Positions 15,905 through 23,294 of a stretch of 41,614 nucleotides of DNA are shown here, in pieces (the first letter of the stretch is position 1; every line of letters begins with the position of its first letter). The position numbers and the translations under genes are program-made. Origin of the DNA: Candidatus Desulfolinea nitratireducens (GTDB taxonomy: Bacteria; Chloroflexota; Anaerolineae; Anaerolineales; Villigracilaceae); NCBI GenBank assembly GCA_014382535.1, contig JACNJN010000082.1, positions 1-41,614 of the forward strand, in the 5' to 3' direction. The notes under the pieces were generated by a model, which did not search any database, was not told the DNA's origin, and worked only from the letters and a program-made list of their open reading frames with translations.

Positions 15905-17146
15905 ATGAAGTCAAACCTCGACAGTCTCATGCAAGACCGCAATCTCGACACCCTGCTTGTTTTGGGAAATACCCAGCATAATAGCCCCATGTATTACCTG
16001 ACTGGCGGCCACCACGTGGGGGGAGCAACCTTGATCAAGAAAAAGGGAGAGAAACCGATTCTCTTTTACCGCGATATGGAACGCGATGAAGCAGCCAAGA
16101 CTGGTTTGAAAACTATTTCATACAGCAAATACCCCGAAAAAGAATTGCTGAAAAATTCGGGTGGAGATATGATCAAGTTCTCAGCGTTGCGTTTGCAAAA
16201 GATCTTCGCAGACCTCGGCGTGGACTCTGGTCGTGTGGGCGTTTATGGGCATACTGATCTGAGTCATAGCTTCGCGATGTTGTCCCTGATGCAAAAGTAC
16301 CTGCCTGAGATCACCTTCATTGGGGAATCGGGCACAGATTCAGTATTCCTGAATGCGATGGAAACCAAGGAAGAGGAAGAAGTTGCCCGCATCCGCGAAA
16401 TGGGACGGATCACGATCGAGGTGGTCGGCATGGTGAAGGAATTCCTGACGAGTCATGCCGTGAGCGAGGATGAAATTCTTTTGCGGACAGATGGCAAGCC
16501 GCTTATGATCGGGGAGGTCAAAGGCAAGATCAATCTCTGGCTGGCGGAGCGCGGCGTCGAAAATCCCGAAGGGACGATCTTCGCCATCGGCAGCGATGCA
16601 GGTGTCCCCCACTCTGTCGGCAATGCATCCGATCCGATCCGCCTCGGTAGAACGATCATCTTCGATATTTTTCCCTGCGAAGCGGGCGGCGGTTATTTTT
16701 ACGATTTTACCCGCACCTGGTGCCTCGGCTACGCGCCTGAAGAGGAGCAAAAACTCTACGACCAGGTCCGTGATGTTTACGAAAAGATTATCGACGAGAT
16801 GGAGATCAATATGCCTTTCAGAGAATTGCAACGCATGACTTGCAAACTCTTTGAAGCCAAGGGGCATCCCTCCCCACTCAACACGGAGGCGCCGCTGGAA
16901 GGCTATGTTCACAGTCTGGGGCATGGAGTGGGGGTCAATATTCACGAACGACCCTGGTCAAGCTTGCAATTTAAAGAGGATAACCTGCTCCAAAGAGGCG
17001 TGGTTTTCACGATTGAGCCGGGGCTTTACTATCCATCCAAAGGGATGGGCGTCCGCATTGAGAATACCTACTATGCCCGCCCGGACGGCACTTTTGAACG
17101 GATTGCGGAGTTCCCCTTTGACCTTGTCCTGGAAATGAAGAGGTAG
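15905..17146 (+). CDS. M24 family aminopeptidase (Xaa-Pro type)
   Basis: A 413-residue protein. An N-terminal creatinase-like domain (1 to about 155) precedes the pita-bread metallopeptidase domain. All five dinuclear metal ligands are visible: D254 (IFDIFP), D267 (FYDFTRTW), H340 (HSLGHGVGVNIHE), E371 (FTIEPGLYY) and E386 (VRIENTY). It should remove N-terminal residues preceding proline or act as a related dipeptidase; exact specificity cannot be told. ATG 15905 is preceded by TGGAG. It follows selA with a hairpin between and a 55-base dispersed repeat after it. Confidence 0.9.
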   Translation: MKSNLDSLMQDRNLDTLLVLGNTQHNSPMYYLTGGHHVGGATLIKKKGEKPILFYRDMERDEAAKTGLKTISYSKYPEKELLKNSGGDMIKFSALRLQKIFADLGVDSGRVGVYGHTDLSHSFAMLSLMQKYLPEITFIGESGTDSVFLNAMETKEEEEVARIREMGRITIEVVGMVKEFLTSHAVSEDEILLRTDGKPLMIGEVKGKINLWLAERGVENPEGTIFAIGSDAGVPHSVGNASDPIRLGRTIIFDIFPCEAGGGYFYDFTRTWCLGYAPEEEQKLYDQVRDVYEKIIDEMEINMPFRELQRMTCKLFEAKGHPSPLNTEAPLEGYVHSLGHGVGVNIHERPWSSLQFKEDNLLQRGVVFTIEPGLYYPSKGMGVRIENTYYARPDGTFERIAEFPFDLVLEMKR

Positions 17147-17150
17147 GATT

Positions 17151-17205
17151 TCACTGCGAGCAAAGCGTGGCAGTCTTCTTTCACACGATGGAGATTGCTC
17201 CACCC
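17151..17205. repeat. Dispersed GCGAGC...GGAGATTGCTC repeat, copy 1
   Basis: It begins TCACTGCGAGCAAAGCGTGG and ends with GGAGATTGCTCCACC, and resembles a second copy at 24872-24953. This word pair is familiar from short intergenic repeats in many bacterial genomes. It lies between the M24 peptidase gene and the tsaD remnant. Confidence 0.55.
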
Positions 17206-17238
17206 TTTTTATTCGGACTGACTTTAGAATGTTCTCTT

Positions 17239-17286
17239 ATGACCATACGAATCCTTGCTATAAAATCTTCCTGCGCCAATGATACA
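17239..17286 (+). pseudogene. Decayed copy of the tsaD 5' end
   Basis: ATG 17239 opens a frame reading MTIRILAIKSSC, against MTIRILAIETSC at the start of the intact tsaD at 18141. At the nucleotide level the first 36 bases agree at 29 positions, and four of the seven differences are silent. After codon 12 the match decays (ANDTM against DETAA) and the frame closes before long. It lies just ahead of mntA. The simplest reading is that the MntA/HepT module was inserted at the start of tsaD and left, or brought along, a partial duplicate. The shared length is short, but the identical start codon and reading frame make chance unlikely. Confidence 0.65.
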
Positions 17287-17309
17287 ATGGACATTGCAGA
17301 GGTAATATC

Positions 17310-17720
17310 ATGAGCGAAAAAGACAAAATCGTCCACATAATTTTAGAACACCATCCTGACGCGCAAGCGATCTATCTCTTTGGCTCCCACGGTACAGCAG
17401 AGGAGCGCAAAGACAGTGATGTGGATATTGCTATCCTTCTCCCTCCGCAACAAAAAAATGAGAACGATTCTTTAATATTCAATGATTTGTGTTATGAACT
17501 GGAAACTTTGCTCGCTAAAGATGTCGACTTGTCAAATTTACGCCAAGCCCCGACCGTTCTGCAAAAAGAAATCATCGCTGCCGAACGTCGCATCTACTGT
17601 GCGGATCAATATGCAGCCGATGAATTTGAAATGCTGACCATCTCTTATTATCAAAGATTGAATGAGGAGAGAGCCGGGATCATCAAGGATGTGTTGGAAG
17701 TCGGAAGGATCATTGTCTGA
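17310..17720 (+). CDS. mntA: MntA-type nucleotidyltransferase antitoxin
   Basis: A 136-residue minimal nucleotidyltransferase. The signature G25-S26 with D37-x-D39 (LFGSHGTAEERKDSDVDIAI) is complete, and D74 in DVDLSNL is a likely third acidic residue. In characterised type VII systems MntA transfers AMP to a tyrosine of its HEPN partner and so silences the toxin. Start ATG 17310 is preceded by AGAGGTAATATC. The stop overlaps the start of the HEPN gene by one base (TGATG). Here the nucleotidyltransferase comes first, opposite to some well-studied examples. Presence of all catalytic residues suggests an active antitoxin. Confidence 0.88.
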   Translation: MSEKDKIVHIILEHHPDAQAIYLFGSHGTAEERKDSDVDIAILLPPQQKNENDSLIFNDLCYELETLLAKDVDLSNLRQAPTVLQKEIIAAERRIYCADQYAADEFEMLTISYYQRLNEERAGIIKDVLEVGRIIV

Positions 17721-18136
17721 TGAACGACATTGTATTGAATAAAAAAGAAAGTATCGAGCGGTGCATTAAACAAATCCAAACGTATTACGCGTTGCCGAGC
17801 GAACTCCCCTTTGAAGAAAATCACCTGAAGCAGGATGCAATTGCCATAAATTTACAGCGTGCCTGTGAACAATCAATTGACCTGGCAAACCACACCATCA
17901 AAAAACGAAAACTTGGTCTCCCAAAAGAAACCCGTGAGAGTTTTCGTCTGTTGGCGCAAAATGGGATCATTCCCCGAGACCTTGCCAAAAAACTCGAAAA
18001 TATGGTCGGCTTTCGCAATACACTTGTCCATCAATATCAAGAACTTGATATCCAATTGATGAAGGATGTGATTGAAAAACGCCTGGACGATCTGATTGAC
18101 TTCACAAACTTTATCATCAAAGAATTCACCTCCTAA
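17720..18136 (+). CDS. hepT: HepT-type HEPN RNase toxin
   Basis: A 138-residue alpha-helical HEPN-domain protein. The catalytic motif R99-x4-H104-x-Y106 (RNTLVHQY) is intact and includes the tyrosine that MntA AMPylates in characterised pairs. HepT proteins act as RNA-cleaving toxins, in some cases on tRNA. It starts within the mntA stop codon, so the two are produced together. Its own stop lies 4 bases before tsaD, which places an essential tRNA-modification gene directly downstream in the same transcript. The pair is probably functional as a toxin-antitoxin module, by motif completeness. Confidence 0.88.
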   Translation: MNDIVLNKKESIERCIKQIQTYYALPSELPFEENHLKQDAIAINLQRACEQSIDLANHTIKKRKLGLPKETRESFRLLAQNGIIPRDLAKKLENMVGFRNTLVHQYQELDIQLMKDVIEKRLDDLIDFTNFIIKEFTS

Positions 18137-18140
18137 CACC

Positions 18141-19172
18141 ATGACCATCCGAATCCTCGCCATTGAAACCTCCTGCGATGAGACAGCCGCTGCCGTCCTC
18201 GAAGATGGACGCGCGCTTTTGGCCTCCACCGTCGCTTCGCAAATGGAGATGCACGCCCGTTTTGGGGGCGTCTTCCCCGAAGTGGCCTCACGCCAGCATG
18301 TGCTCAGCATTACTCCAGTTATTGAGCAAACATTGGCAAAGGCGCATCTCACGCTCAAAGATATAGATGCCATCGCGGTGACGCGCGGCCCCGGGTTGGC
18401 TGGCTCGTTGGTTGTCGGCGTAAATGCAGCCAAAGGCCTGGCCCTCGGCAGCGACCGTCCACTCATCGGAGTCAATCACCTTGAGGGACATCTCTATTCA
18501 GCTTGGGTACATAAAGCTGAAGATGAGGCACCACCTGAACCAGAATTCCCCCTGATGGCAATCCTCGTTTCAGGCGGACATTCCGAACTCAATCTGATGA
18601 GCGATCATTTGCAATATGAACGGCTCGGCGGGACGCTTGATGATGCAGCTGGTGAGGCCTTCGACAAGGTCGCCCGCATGTTGGGATTACCCTATCCCGG
18701 CGGGCCGACAATACAGGAGGCCGCAAAGAACGGCGACCCGACCTCCTTCAACTTTCCGCGTTCGTGGCTGGGCAAAAACTGGGATTTCTCATTCAGTGGG
18801 CTTAAAACCGCTGTTTTACGTGAGGTCCAAAAGCTATCAAAGGAAGGGAATCTCCCGGTCGCAAATCTGGCTGCCAGTTTCCAGGCCGCCGTTGTGGATG
18901 TGGTCTTCACCAAAACGATCAATGCCGCACGGGAATTTGGGGCAAAAGAGATCCTGGTCGCAGGCGGGGTTTCAGCAAATGCCGCCCTGCGCGAGGCATT
19001 CCTGGGGCAGGATGAATTCCCGGTCAACATCCCTCCGCTTTCCCTGTGCACCGATAACGCGGCCATGATCGCTGCGGCGGGCTATCAACGCTTTATCAAC
19101 GGGCAGCGCGATGAGCTTGATCTGGATATTTTACCGACCTGGCCGCTCTCGCAAGTAAGATCCATTGTCTAA
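18141..19172 (+). CDS. tsaD: tRNA N6-adenosine threonylcarbamoyltransferase
   Basis: A 343-residue ASKHA-fold protein that transfers the threonylcarbamoyl group to A37 of ANN-decoding tRNAs, together with TsaB, TsaE and TsaC. It starts MTIRILAIETSCDET; metal ligands H113 and H117 are in NHLEGHLYS. Further motifs are VSGGHSEL, GGTLDDAAGEAFDKVARMLG, FSFSGLKTAVL, VAGGVSANAALR and CTDNAAMIAAAG, all typical and in order. ATG 18141 lies only 4 bases after hepT, with no recognisable Shine-Dalgarno; a longer upstream frame from 18096 would overlap hepT and adds nothing conserved. A partial duplicate of its first codons lies upstream of mntA, suggesting the ancestral promoter was separated from the gene. 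Confidence 0.96.
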   Translation: MTIRILAIETSCDETAAAVLEDGRALLASTVASQMEMHARFGGVFPEVASRQHVLSITPVIEQTLAKAHLTLKDIDAIAVTRGPGLAGSLVVGVNAAKGLALGSDRPLIGVNHLEGHLYSAWVHKAEDEAPPEPEFPLMAILVSGGHSELNLMSDHLQYERLGGTLDDAAGEAFDKVARMLGLPYPGGPTIQEAAKNGDPTSFNFPRSWLGKNWDFSFSGLKTAVLREVQKLSKEGNLPVANLAASFQAAVVDVVFTKTINAAREFGAKEILVAGGVSANAALREAFLGQDEFPVNIPPLSLCTDNAAMIAAAGYQRFINGQRDELDLDILPTWPLSQVRSIV

Positions 19173-19956
19173 TTCAAACCACTTTTCACGCAGGGATTTT
19201 CTTAAGCTCAGCAGTGCATCTTTTGCCGCCGGGCTGCTTGGGGTTTACACACCTGGCGTCCTGGCAAGGGAAACGGAACCCGAATCTTTCCAGGCCTTTT
19301 TTCATGGCAGGCGGGATCAAGCCCAGGTCGCGTTGAGTTACGATGATTGCCATCTGGTGCATATTCTGCAAAACCTGGAAAAACTGCTCAGAGACTATCC
19401 GGAAGTCAGAGTCACATTCTTTCCCACCGGTGAGGCTTTGCTCACGACCAACGATAAAGATGCCGGAATTTGGCAACGCTTCCTTGAAGGTGGGCATGAG
19501 ATCGGCAGCCATACCTTTGACCATGTCAACCCGGATGTGCGCTCAACAGAAAATTTGATGGAAGATCAAGCCAAATGGGTGGGGGCGCTTCACCAGGTGA
19601 CAGAGAGCCGACCTCCCGTCCGCTTTGCGAGGCCGCCTTATGGTTCATCCAGCCCGACCTATGGCAGGATGTGTGCATCGAAAGGGTTGGTATCAACGAT
19701 GTGGTCAGCGAGCTGGGGCGGAGAATTGGAACTGGCAAGGAAAAATATGGAGGCGGTCGAAAACGGGGATGTGATCCTGATGCACACCAGCACACAGGAT
19801 GTTGAAACCAATACGCCCTTTGGTCTGGATTTATTAACAGAACGCGGAATCCGCGCGGTGACACTTTCTGAACTTTATTTTGCCACCGTTAAAGAAACGA
19901 TCGGCGGAGGGAGTTGTGATACCACTTCATACCACTCCCAAAGTTGCCCTGAGTGA
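19165..19956 (+). CDS. Tat-exported polysaccharide deacetylase family protein
   Basis: A 263-residue protein with a twin-arginine signal (SRRDFLKLSSASFAAGLLG, residues 8-26), so it is folded before export. The NodB-type catalytic domain shows motif 1 as LSYDDC (D60, D61), motif 2 as GSHTFDH (H116, H120) and motif 3 as RPPYGSSSP near 156-164. These correspond to the catalytic base and metal-binding triad of carbohydrate esterase family 4, which deacetylate peptidoglycan or other N-acetyl sugars. The start is probably TTG 19165, overlapping tsaD by 8 bases; no ATG precedes the twin arginines. The C-terminus (GGGSCDTTSYHSQSCPE) is low in complexity and may be a recently altered end. Confidence 0.82.
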   Translation: MSNSNHFSRRDFLKLSSASFAAGLLGVYTPGVLARETEPESFQAFFHGRRDQAQVALSYDDCHLVHILQNLEKLLRDYPEVRVTFFPTGEALLTTNDKDAGIWQRFLEGGHEIGSHTFDHVNPDVRSTENLMEDQAKWVGALHQVTESRPPVRFARPPYGSSSPTYGRMCASKGLVSTMWSASWGGELELARKNMEAVENGDVILMHTSTQDVETNTPFGLDLLTERGIRAVTLSELYFATVKETIGGGSCDTTSYHSQSCPE

Positions 19957-19982
19957 AATGAATAGGATGGGAATTCTCTCAT

Positions 19983-20011
19983 TTGACATTCCCTTCAATT
20001 TATGCCATACT
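19983..20011 (+). promoter_or_regulatory. Promoter of a small transcript
   Basis: A perfect TTGACA (19983-19988) is followed 17 bases later by CATACT (20006-20011, four of six consensus). It drives the small ORF at 20071, with transcription expected from about 20018. Confidence 0.6.
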
Positions 20012-20070
20012 TTCCATACGCAGGGAGACCTGCCCAAAATTACCATCCCACAGAAGAGGAGGTGGTGCCC

Positions 20071-20124
20071 ATGAATGACAGTACCAAACTTAGTGCGGCG
20101 GCATCCCTCCTCGGTCTTCGATAA
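20071..20124 (+). CDS. Candidate 17-residue small protein
   Basis: ATG 20071 to TAA 20124 encodes MNDSTKLSAAASLLGLR. A near-perfect Shine-Dalgarno (GAGGAGG, 20056-20062) lies 8 bases ahead of the ATG, a consensus-like promoter 60-90 bases upstream, and an intrinsic terminator 23 bases after the stop. This would give a self-contained transcript of about 160 bases. No downstream gene is on this strand for 8 kb, so it is not an attenuator for a neighbour as it stands. Other frames stay open past the stop (REAAARKRKAVQKW in one), so a frameshifted longer small protein is an alternative. Function is unknown; it could also be a dual-function small RNA. Confidence 0.5.
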   Translation: MNDSTKLSAAASLLGLR

Positions 20125-20146
20125 GGGAAGCCGCCGCACGCAAAAG

Positions 20147-20176
20147 AAAAGCCGTCCAGAAATGGGCGGCTTTTCG
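20147..20176 (+). terminator. Intrinsic terminator of the small transcript
   Basis: AAAAGCCGTCC (20147-20157) pairs with GGGCGGCTTTT (20164-20174) around a short loop and ends in TTTT followed by C. Confidence 0.7.
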
Positions 20177-20185
20177 CTGTTTATT

Positions 20186-20216
20186 AGAACCCGTTCCTTT
20201 GGAAAGAACGGGTTCT
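20186..20216. terminator. Strong hairpin, probably terminating pfkA from the other strand
   Basis: Arms AGAACCCGTTC (20186-20196) and GAACGGGTTCT (20206-20216) are perfectly complementary over 11 bases around a 9-base loop. It lies about 100 bases beyond the pfkA stop on the minus strand and just after the small-transcript terminator on the plus strand. It may serve both converging units. Confidence 0.6.
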
Positions 20217-20245
20217 TTGTTGGCAAAGATTCTTCCCCCCTCTGG

Positions 20246-20297
20246 CTCCCCCGTAAGACAGGGGGAGAACCATTCCCCTCCCTGCTGGCGGGGGAGG
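20246..20297. repeat. Two C/G-rich hairpins of the dispersed family
   Basis: CTCCCCC (20246-20252) pairs with GGGGGAG (20261-20267); then a run of CCCCTCCC pairs imperfectly with GGGGGAGG ending at 20297. This is one of at least seven intergenic hairpins of this type in the window. Confidence 0.6.
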
Positions 20298-20313
20298 ATA
20301 GGTGGGGGTATAT

Positions 20314-21402
20314 TTATTCTTCATCCCCAAAAGAAATGCCCATATCCCGGGCAGTGCGAACGCCATCGCCATATACATCTACACGTTTGGGCACCGCCAA
20401 AGCCTCCTCCAGGCTAATATCTCCAACCTCCCCGTTTGACAGAGAAACCATTCGGCCAAAGCCGCCTTTGGCAGCCAGACGGGTTGCAGCTGCGCCATAG
20501 CGAGTGGCCAGCCAGCGGTCGAAGGGAGTCGGCGTTCCACCACGCTGGATATGTCCAAGCACAGTGACGCGTGTTTCCTGCTCGGTATTATTTTCGATAT
20601 AACTCCCAACCAAATGACCGACACCACCAAGCCGGGGAAGGTAAACTGCATCGCCGGAACGAGAAAAAACCTGCTCCCCTTCCTGGGATTTTGCTCCCTC
20701 TGAAACAGCCAGAATACTGAAATGACGACCACCTTCAATCCGGCGCATTATTTTCCTGACAACCGCATCATAGTGGAATGGAATCTCCGGGATCAAGATC
20801 ACATCTGCGCCGCCAGCGACACCGGCGTGCAGGGCGATGAAACCCGCGTCGCGGCCCATCAGCTCGAGAACCATCACCCGATGATGGGATTCTGCAGTCG
20901 TATGCAATTTATCTATCGCCTCGGTAGCTGTATCCAGCGCGGTATCAAAACCAAAGGTGACCTCGGTTCCGCCAACATCGTTATCGATCGTTTTGGGCAC
21001 GCCAATTACAGGAACGCCTTTTGCAAATAATTCCTGTGAGATCTTCAACGTGCCATCACCACCAATTACGATCAAAGCATCCAGTTTGATTTTCTTGATC
21101 GCAGCAACGATCTCATCCGAAATATCTTCAACGATCATCACGCCATTGCGAAGAACTTCCCGCGCAAATGGGTTCCCACGATTTGCCGTCCCCAGGATCG
21201 TACCCCCTCGCGGGAGGATCCCACGTACCTCATCGCGTCCAAGAGGCAGCAGCCCTTTGGGATTCAAAAAACCGTCGTAACCATCGCGAATTCCAACAAC
21301 TTGACAATCATAGCTACGGACGGCCGTTTTAACGACTGCTCGAATTACTGCATTCAGCCCTGGCGCATCTCCACCACCTGTCAGCACGCCAATCTTCTTC
21401 AT
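20314..21402 (-). CDS. pfkA: 6-phosphofructokinase, G/K-type
   Basis: A 362-residue PfkA-family enzyme for fructose 6-phosphate phosphorylation. It has GGGDAPGLNAVIRAVVK at residues 9-25, GGDGT at 114-118, PKTIDND at 136-142 and MGRDAGFIA at 182-190. The key residues equivalent to E. coli 104 and 124 are G and K. The pyrophosphate-dependent enzymes typically have D and K and the classic ATP enzymes G and G, so this mixed G/K group is usually read as ATP-dependent, but the phosphoryl donor should be called provisional. ATG 21402 has AGGAGTC upstream. It follows rnhA by 14 bases and is in the same operon. A strong hairpin lies beyond its end. Confidence 0.92.
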   Translation of the reverse strand: MKKIGVLTGGGDAPGLNAVIRAVVKTAVRSYDCQVVGIRDGYDGFLNPKGLLPLGRDEVRGILPRGGTILGTANRGNPFAREVLRNGVMIVEDISDEIVAAIKKIKLDALIVIGGDGTLKISQELFAKGVPVIGVPKTIDNDVGGTEVTFGFDTALDTATEAIDKLHTTAESHHRVMVLELMGRDAGFIALHAGVAGGADVILIPEIPFHYDAVVRKIMRRIEGGRHFSILAVSEGAKSQEGEQVFSRSGDAVYLPRLGGVGHLVGSYIENNTEQETRVTVLGHIQRGGTPTPFDRWLATRYGAAATRLAAKGGFGRMVSLSNGEVGDISLEEALAVPKRVDVYGDGVRTARDMGISFGDEE

Positions 21403-21416
21403 CCTGACTCCTATAG

Positions 21417-21836
21417 CTACCTTTTCATTGCCCTCCGCGCCAACCGATCAGCGCGTTCATTACCGGGATGTCCGGCATGTCCCTTCACCCACATCCATTC
21501 TACTGTATGTTTTCCCAGGGCAGCATCAAGCGCCTTCCACAAATCCACATTTGCCAACTTTCCCTTTTTTCGTTTCCAATTACGCGCTTTCCAGGTGGGC
21601 ATCCACTCGGTGATGCCCCGTTTTAAATATTCAGAATCAGTAAATAGCTCAATTGTAGAGGAGGGTTCAACGGTCAAGAGCGCCTCCAGTGCAGCTTTCA
21701 ACTCCATGCGATTATTGGTTGTCTCCATTTCGCTTCCCGTGATGACCTTCTCATCCAGCCCCAAATATATGACCGCCGCCCAACCACCTGGGCCGGGATT
21801 TGGTTCACAGGAGCCATCAGTATAAATTCTAATCAT
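21417..21836 (-). CDS. rnhA: Ribonuclease HI
   Basis: A 139-residue single-domain enzyme that removes the RNA strand of RNA:DNA hybrids. The catalytic residues are D7 (IYTDGSC), E45 (NRMELKAAL), D67 (LFTDSEY) and D130 (GNERADRLA), with the active-site loop histidine in KGHAGHPGN. It includes the basic protrusion region (WMPTWKARNWKRKKGK). Size and motifs are those of standard bacterial RNase HI. ATG 21836 has AGGAATAATAA upstream. A C/G-rich hairpin repeat separates it from the upstream lipoprotein gene. Confidence 0.95.
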   Translation of the reverse strand: MIRIYTDGSCEPNPGPGGWAAVIYLGLDEKVITGSEMETTNNRMELKAALEALLTVEPSSTIELFTDSEYLKRGITEWMPTWKARNWKRKKGKLANVDLWKALDAALGKHTVEWMWVKGHAGHPGNERADRLARRAMKR

Positions 21837-21876
21837 TTATTATTCCTATTTTTTCAAAACTTCCCCTCACCCTCCG

Positions 21877-21899
21877 CCCTCTCCCAAAACGGGAGAGGG
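21877..21899. repeat. Perfect 9-base C/G-rich hairpin
   Basis: CCCTCTCCC (21877-21885), loop AAAAC and GGGAGAGGG (21891-21899). The same core recurs at 33826-33848 and 38923-38947. It sits 6 bases after the end of the solute-binding gene and before rnhA. Confidence 0.7.
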
Positions 21900-21905
21900 G
21901 ACCTT

Positions 21906-23294
21906 TTAGTCACTTAATGCTCGCGCGGCTTCATTCATCTGTGCCAAAATTGCTGCCACTGAACCTGCCTGCGCATCAACCCGAAAAATATACTCAAACC
22001 CATCGCCCAAAAGATAGCGGACTCGATGCCATGAAGGCAGTTTCGGCTGAATTTCGGCCTGTGAGATCAGGTCGACAGCTTCTGCCCATTGGGGATGCCC
22101 TTTTTTATATTCGGCCAGCTCATCCAGGGAGGATGCGCGCAGAGGGAAAAGGGCGGTACTCTTCACCCAGCGGGTTTGATTATGGGGCTCAAGCATCCAC
22201 TTGACGAAAAGCCAGGAGGCCAAGGCCTCAGCATCATCTGTTTCGAGAATGGCGAAGGAAGACCCATACACCACCAGCGCCCCTTTCTTTTCTCCAGGAA
22301 AAGGAATCACCGTCCATTCATCGTGGCTGCCCAGGGTCAGAAAGCTCCTTGATATTTCATCAAATTCCTCCATACTGGCGGTGATGAAGAGTGCCGAGCG
22401 CCCGGCAAATTGTTCGTAGGGAGTCTCTGCGGTGGATAGCCAGGCACATTGATTGTCATAAAGCTTTTTCAATCCACTAAAGGCATTAATATTTTGGCTG
22501 CTGATAAATTGATATTCTTCATTGACAAATGGGCCGCCTTCAAATCCAACCATCCACGAGAGAACACCGCTTGAATCAAAATCTACTATCCAGCCACCTT
22601 TGCCATCATTATCAAGGTCATCGTCTGAGCGCATAAATTGATTTGCGGCACAAGCCTGTTCTTCAAATTCTTCAAACTTTAGAGGGGGCGCATCAAAGCC
22701 AAGTTCTTCACCCCAGGATTGGTTATAGATGAGAAATTGTGACGTCCGTTGAGCGGGGAGTGCCAGCCATGTTGTTTCGCGTTGATCTTGTTCAATGAAG
22801 ATACGAGGGAAATCGGCTTGCTCGATAACGGTCATCCCCCAAATTGGATCGGTAATATAGGGAGCCAGATCGGTAATGGAATCCGCCTCGTCCCAAACCG
22901 AAATTTGTTCGGAGAGTGCCACAACCACATCCGGGCCTTGCGGCGTATCAAGCGCATCCGTCACCATGTTGAAAAGCATATTATAGCTACCCTGATAGGC
23001 CGCGCTAACAGTGATTCCCCAAGGGTTCTCTTTGTTGAACTCCTCAACTTGCAAATCAAAAAGCGCGGCTGGTGCACCAAACCAGGGATGCCAGACCTCG
23101 ATCTCGATCCCCTTAAGATCATCTTCTTCCACATCCAGGGTGCTGATCGGGATCGGTGTCGCGGTGGGACGAGGTCTGCTGATCGCCGTGATTGGGATCG
23201 CTGAAGGAGTTAAACCAGGCGTTGAGGGCTGGCAAGCTGAAATAAGAAGGATACCCATCAGTAAGGGTATATAAGAGAATGGAGTTTTAGCCAT
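21906..23294 (-). CDS. Extracellular solute-binding lipoprotein (ABC family 1 type)
   Basis: A 462-residue protein with a lipoprotein signal ending in LISAC (C21), followed by a Thr/Pro/Ser-rich linker. The mature part has the layout of sugar-type binding proteins: EIEVWHPWFGAPAALFDLQV near the start, then VEEFNKENPWG, and a C-terminal region with LASWLFVKWMLEPHNQTRWV. An acidic loop DDDLDNDGKGG at about 207-217 looks like a calcium-binding insertion. No ABC permease or ATPase is adjacent. Instead it overlaps the preceding M50 protease gene by 8 bases, so the two are coupled. The ligand is unknown. Confidence 0.85.
   Translation of the reverse strand: MAKTPFSYIPLLMGILLISACQPSTPGLTPSAIPITAISRPRPTATPIPISTLDVEEDDLKGIEIEVWHPWFGAPAALFDLQVEEFNKENPWGITVSAAYQGSYNMLFNMVTDALDTPQGPDVVVALSEQISVWDEADSITDLAPYITDPIWGMTVIEQADFPRIFIEQDQRETTWLALPAQRTSQFLIYNQSWGEELGFDAPPLKFEEFEEQACAANQFMRSDDDLDNDGKGGWIVDFDSSGVLSWMVGFEGGPFVNEEYQFISSQNINAFSGLKKLYDNQCAWLSTAETPYEQFAGRSALFITASMEEFDEISRSFLTLGSHDEWTVIPFPGEKKGALVVYGSSFAILETDDAEALASWLFVKWMLEPHNQTRWVKSTALFPLRASSLDELAEYKKGHPQWAEAVDLISQAEIQPKLPSWHRVRYLLGDGFEYIFRVDAQAGSVAAILAQMNEAARALSD

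Noticed and set aside
20125-20500. Longer open frames across the small-transcript terminator and the end of pfkA
   Set aside because: They run through two hairpins and the antisense of pfkA; only the 17-codon ORF has a binding site that fits.
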